A DNA stretch of 64,000 bases, taken from the NCBI GenBank assembly GCA_001013295.1, contig LAZY01000010.1, positions 124,001-188,000 on the forward strand, given 5' to 3'. Below, piece by piece: positions 61,761-64,000 of the stretch (within the stretch, counting starts at the first letter, position 1; every line of letters begins with the position of its first letter). Under the pieces are notes generated by a model. The model was given only the letters and a program-made list of their open reading frames with translations. It had not been told where the DNA came from and made no database searches. Both the position numbers and the translations under genes were made by a program. This DNA is from Chryseobacterium indologenes (lineage in GTDB: Bacteria > Bacteroidota > Bacteroidia > Flavobacteriales > Weeksellaceae).

Positions 61761-62633
61761 ATGAAAAATATTCTCATAGCGATACTGCTGGCAGGTTTCT
61801 GTACATTAAGTGCGCAGAACTTTAAAGCATATCAGTTTTATGATAAAAAAGGAAAAGAAGTAAAGACAGACAAACTGGTTAAGGAATTAGCCGAGTACGA
61901 TGTTATTTTCTTTGGTGAAAACCATAACAGCTCCATCAACCACTGGCTTCAGCTGAAGATTACAGAGGCTTTGTATGAAAAGAAGAACGGACAGCTTATT
62001 TTGGGAGCAGAAATGTTTGAAAGAGATAATCAATCCCAGCTGAATCAATATCTGAATGGTACATTTGATGCTAAAACACTTAAAGACTCTGCCCGTTTAT
62101 GGAACAATTATACAACAGACTATAAACCGTTGGTAGATTTTGCCAAGGCCAAAAAACTGAGCTTTATTGCAACCAATATCCCAAGGAAGTATGCTTCACA
62201 GACCGCCAAAGAAGGCCTTGAATCTTTAAATAAACTAAGCGATAAAGAAAAATCTTACATTGCCCAGCTTCCTATCAAAGTAACACTGGATACTCCCGGT
62301 TACCCGGAAATGAAAAAAATGATGGGCGACCATGCAGAAGGAACAAAAGTGATGAATTTTATCTCGGCACAGGCTACAAAAGATGCTACAATGGCAGAAT
62401 CTATCCTGAAAAACATCCAGGCCGGAAAGACCTTTATCCATTACAACGGGAATTACCACAGTAAAGAATTCGGGGGAACATACTGGTATATCAAACAAAA
62501 GAATCCTACCCTGAAAATGGCTGTGATCTCTGTCTTCGAATCAGAAGATCCGGAATTGAAAGTACCTGCTAAGGATTATGTCCCAACAGAATTCAATCTG
62601 GTTATTCCTGAAGATATGACGAAAACTTTTTAA
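61761..62633 (+). CDS. ChaN-family heme-binding-type protein, exported
   Basis: The 290-residue protein has a signal peptide (cut near TLSAQN) and the ChaN/Tiki core: YDVIFFGENHNSSINHWLQL near 48, GAEMFERDNQSQLNQYL, and FIHYNGNYHSKEFGGTYWYI near 235. ChaN of Campylobacter binds heme and is iron-regulated, and Pfam calls the family haem-binding uptake. Position right after the heme operon supports that role. The signal peptide has no lipobox, unlike ChaN lipoproteins. It has its own upstream region after the operon terminator. Confidence 0.83.
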   Translation: MKNILIAILLAGFCTLSAQNFKAYQFYDKKGKEVKTDKLVKELAEYDVIFFGENHNSSINHWLQLKITEALYEKKNGQLILGAEMFERDNQSQLNQYLNGTFDAKTLKDSARLWNNYTTDYKPLVDFAKAKKLSFIATNIPRKYASQTAKEGLESLNKLSDKEKSYIAQLPIKVTLDTPGYPEMKKMMGDHAEGTKVMNFISAQATKDATMAESILKNIQAGKTFIHYNGNYHSKEFGGTYWYIKQKNPTLKMAVISVFESEDPELKVPAKDYVPTEFNLVIPEDMTKTF

Positions 62634-62730
62634 CGGTAAAATCTTGTAATGTTGATTTTATAGATTGCAGTGTAAATAGATTTTGCAGATGAATGGTATT
62701 TTATAATAAATCATATTACAATTGAATAGA

Positions 62731-62752
62731 AACGGGCTTTAGCCCGTTTTTT
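62731..62752. terminator. terminator after the ChaN-like gene
   Basis: AACGGGCT-tt-AGCCCGTT followed by TTTTTTAT. GGCTTTAGCC fragments recur just after it (62773), a frequent flavobacterial intergenic motif. Confidence 0.75.
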
Positions 62753-62880
62753 TATAGATAAAAACTTCCAATGGCTTTAGCCAAAACATAAAAAACAGTA
62801 AAAATCTCTGTCAGAGAATTAAACCCTGTATTAAGGATTTTCACACGACAATATTTACCTTTGTACCACATTCAGAAAAC

Positions 62881-63510
62881 ATGAAAAAAATATCCTTGCT
62901 GTTGGTCCTTTTCATAGGATTGATCAATGCTCAAAAACTGACTTCACATGAAATGTCCATCATCAATCAGGGAGATGTAAATACGGCATTACCCATTTAT
63001 CAGACTACCGATGCCAATCAGCATAAGACATTATTAAGCCTTTCTACAGAAGCAGACCCGCTTGATCCCAATATCGCTGTTCTGGTCAAAAGAATGAAAG
63101 AATCTCTTCTGTCCACAGATGGGGGAGTGGGAATTGCCGCTCCACAGGTAGGAATCAACAGGAAGATCATCTGGGTACAGCGTTTTGATAAAGAGGGTGC
63201 TCCGTTTGAATATTTCATTAATCCGGTGATCGTTTGGCGTTCCGACCTGCAGAATCTTGGTCCGGAAGGCGATCTATCGATTCCTGAGTTCAGAGATCAG
63301 TTCTACAGAAGTAAAGTCATTCAGTTAGAATATGTGGATTTGAAAGGGCAGAGATATTCGGAAATCGTAGAAGGATTTACGGCGGTTATTTTCCAGCACG
63401 AGATCGATCACCTTTTCGGAATTCTGATTTCCGATAAAAAGGAAAAAGAAAAAAATAATTCCTACAACAAGGTGGATGCCTATCAGAAGAGTGATATGAA
63501 CAGGAGATAG
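62881..63510 (+). CDS. secreted peptide deformylase-like protein with Cys-to-Asp change at the metal site
   Basis: The 209-residue protein begins with a signal peptide (MKKISLLLVLFIGLINAQK) and then matches peptide deformylase: motif 1 GVGIAAPQVG at 82-91, motif 3 QHEIDHLFG at 172-180 with His173, Glu174 and His177. In motif 2 the usual EGCLS reads EGDLSIPE, so the metal-ligand Cys is Asp131. A secreted deformylase has no N-formyl nascent chains to act on, so it is a diverged paralogue; the housekeeping def gene should be elsewhere. TACCTTTG at 62856-62863 may be its -7 box. Asp could still bind a metal. Confidence 0.85.
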   Translation: MKKISLLLVLFIGLINAQKLTSHEMSIINQGDVNTALPIYQTTDANQHKTLLSLSTEADPLDPNIAVLVKRMKESLLSTDGGVGIAAPQVGINRKIIWVQRFDKEGAPFEYFINPVIVWRSDLQNLGPEGDLSIPEFRDQFYRSKVIQLEYVDLKGQRYSEIVEGFTAVIFQHEIDHLFGILISDKKEKEKNNSYNKVDAYQKSDMNRR

Positions 63511-63565
63511 ATTTCAGATTATACTATTACCTGTTTTCGGATGAATGAAATTAAGCTTTAAGTTA

Positions 63566-63719
63566 TTGGAAGTTGGAAGAATGAGGCTGGAAGTTACTGG
63601 CAGTTTTATCATTTAAAGAGGTTGCCATCAATTTGGTGACACCACTTTAAAAAGATGGAGAAAAATGATTTATTATAGCCTAAATAACTTCCATTTTCAG
63701 ACTTCCTGCTTCCATCCTG
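63566..63719. repeat. GGAAG-rich inverted repeat, copy 2
   Basis: Left arm region GGAAGTTGGAAG...GAGGCTGGAAGTTA (63568-63596) and right arm AACTTCC...ACTTCCTGCTTCCATCC (63686-63717) are imperfectly inverted. GAGGCTGGAAG is shared with the element at 12024-12159 (as its reverse complement CTTCCAGCCTC). Confidence 0.6.
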
Positions 63720-63742
63720 ATTAAAATAGAAAGTTCTTTTAT

Positions 63743-64000
63743 TTAATTACCAAATGGTTTTTGGGTACTGCAGGTGATGTTTTTTCCGGGATTCACTCCA
63801 AAATAGTTACAAAAGTAGCGGTAGTATGCATAACGGTATTCTGTTTTGGGCTGTGGGGTGAGTTGCCCGCATTCAATACCGCCATTGATGATATTTACCG
63901 TAGTTCCAAAACCTGCAGTTCTTCCACTTTCTTGGTCCTTTTCGGTGGGCTGCCATTTTCCGGTCATCACCTCATGGCAAGAAGGTTTGGGAAATTGCGG
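63743..64000 (-). CDS. GH19-type chitinase, C-terminal part (cut by window edge)
   Basis: The minus-strand frame is open from the window edge to the stop at 63743, giving about 85 residues. It reads PSCHEVMTGKWQPTEKD, GRTAGFGTTVNIINGGIECG and ends CNYFGVNPGKNITCSTQKPF, which is the C-terminal part of the family 19 chitinase domain (NIINGGIECG is its hallmark), with three Cys. The catalytic Glu pair lies beyond the window. It hydrolyses chitin and fits with the GH20 hexosaminidase at 14.5 kb. An internal GTG at 63970 is not the true start. Confidence 0.85.
   Translation of the reverse strand, partial: PQFPKPSCHEVMTGKWQPTEKDQESGRTAGFGTTVNIINGGIECGQLTPQPKTEYRYAYYRYFCNYFGVNPGKNITCSTQKPFGN

Overview
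The window looks like chromosomal DNA from a flavobacterium of the Chryseobacterium/Elizabethkingia type (Bacteroidota, Weeksellaceae). The AT-rich composition, the promoters of the form TTG-N(~20)-TAnnTTTG, the gliding genes gldF/gldG, four proteins with type IX secretion (T9SS) C-terminal tails, a glycosylasparaginase close to the Flavobacterium meningosepticum enzyme and flavobacterial RND/OMF genes all fit. No species can be fixed from sequence alone. I see no rRNA, tRNA, CRISPR array or insertion sequence.

Layout. 1-4.2 kb: tail of an alpha/beta hydrolase, a DUF3592 membrane protein, a divergent MFS/AraC pair, an SRPBCC protein, a flavobacterial RNA-like element and rplS. 4.5-14.2 kb: a large T9SS metallophosphoesterase, a secreted repeat protein, scoA and scoB separated by an inverted ABC exporter, and a DUF4197 protein. 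14.5-21 kb: a GH20 hexosaminidase and a sulfur island (Crp/Fnr regulator, TauE/SafE exporter, persulfide dioxygenase-rhodanese, two YeeE/YedE half transporters). 21-25 kb: an efflux operon (OMF, HlyD, DUF3302) with a Crp/Fnr gene upstream. 25-32.5 kb: glycosylasparaginase, cutC, GxxExxY, beta-mannosidase, a relic parDE locus, an AEC carrier. 32.5-46 kb: housekeeping genes (priA, dacB, M1 peptidase, kbl, hemJ-like, gldFG) and a serine hydrolase broken by an internal deletion. 46-51.5 kb: small proteins of unknown role (one DUF2314-ankyrin), then an Rrf2 regulator with a second TauE/SafE exporter. 51.6-62.6 kb: a heme acquisition region. 62.9-64 kb: a secreted deformylase-like protein and the end of a GH19 chitinase.

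How genes work together. The heme region is the best-integrated system. Fur-like boxes sit in two promoter regions (about 52.98-53.03 and 53.93-53.98 kb). These drive a T9SS-tailed HmuY-like protein, a T9SS-tailed adhesin-like protein and, divergently, an operon of TonB receptor, HmuY lipoprotein, HmuTUV ABC importer, a frameshifted methyltransferase and a HemS-type heme-handling protein; a ChaN-type gene follows. The sulfur island has a 21-bp element repeated identically upstream of the exporter and of the persulfide dioxygenase, each 18 nt before a -7-like box, which is where an activator of the Crp/Fnr family would bind. The Rrf2/TauE pair at 50 kb has a palindrome over the exporter's -33 element.

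The intergenic spaces are rich in dispersed imperfect or nested inverted repeats of at least five types. They are the least explained part of the window.
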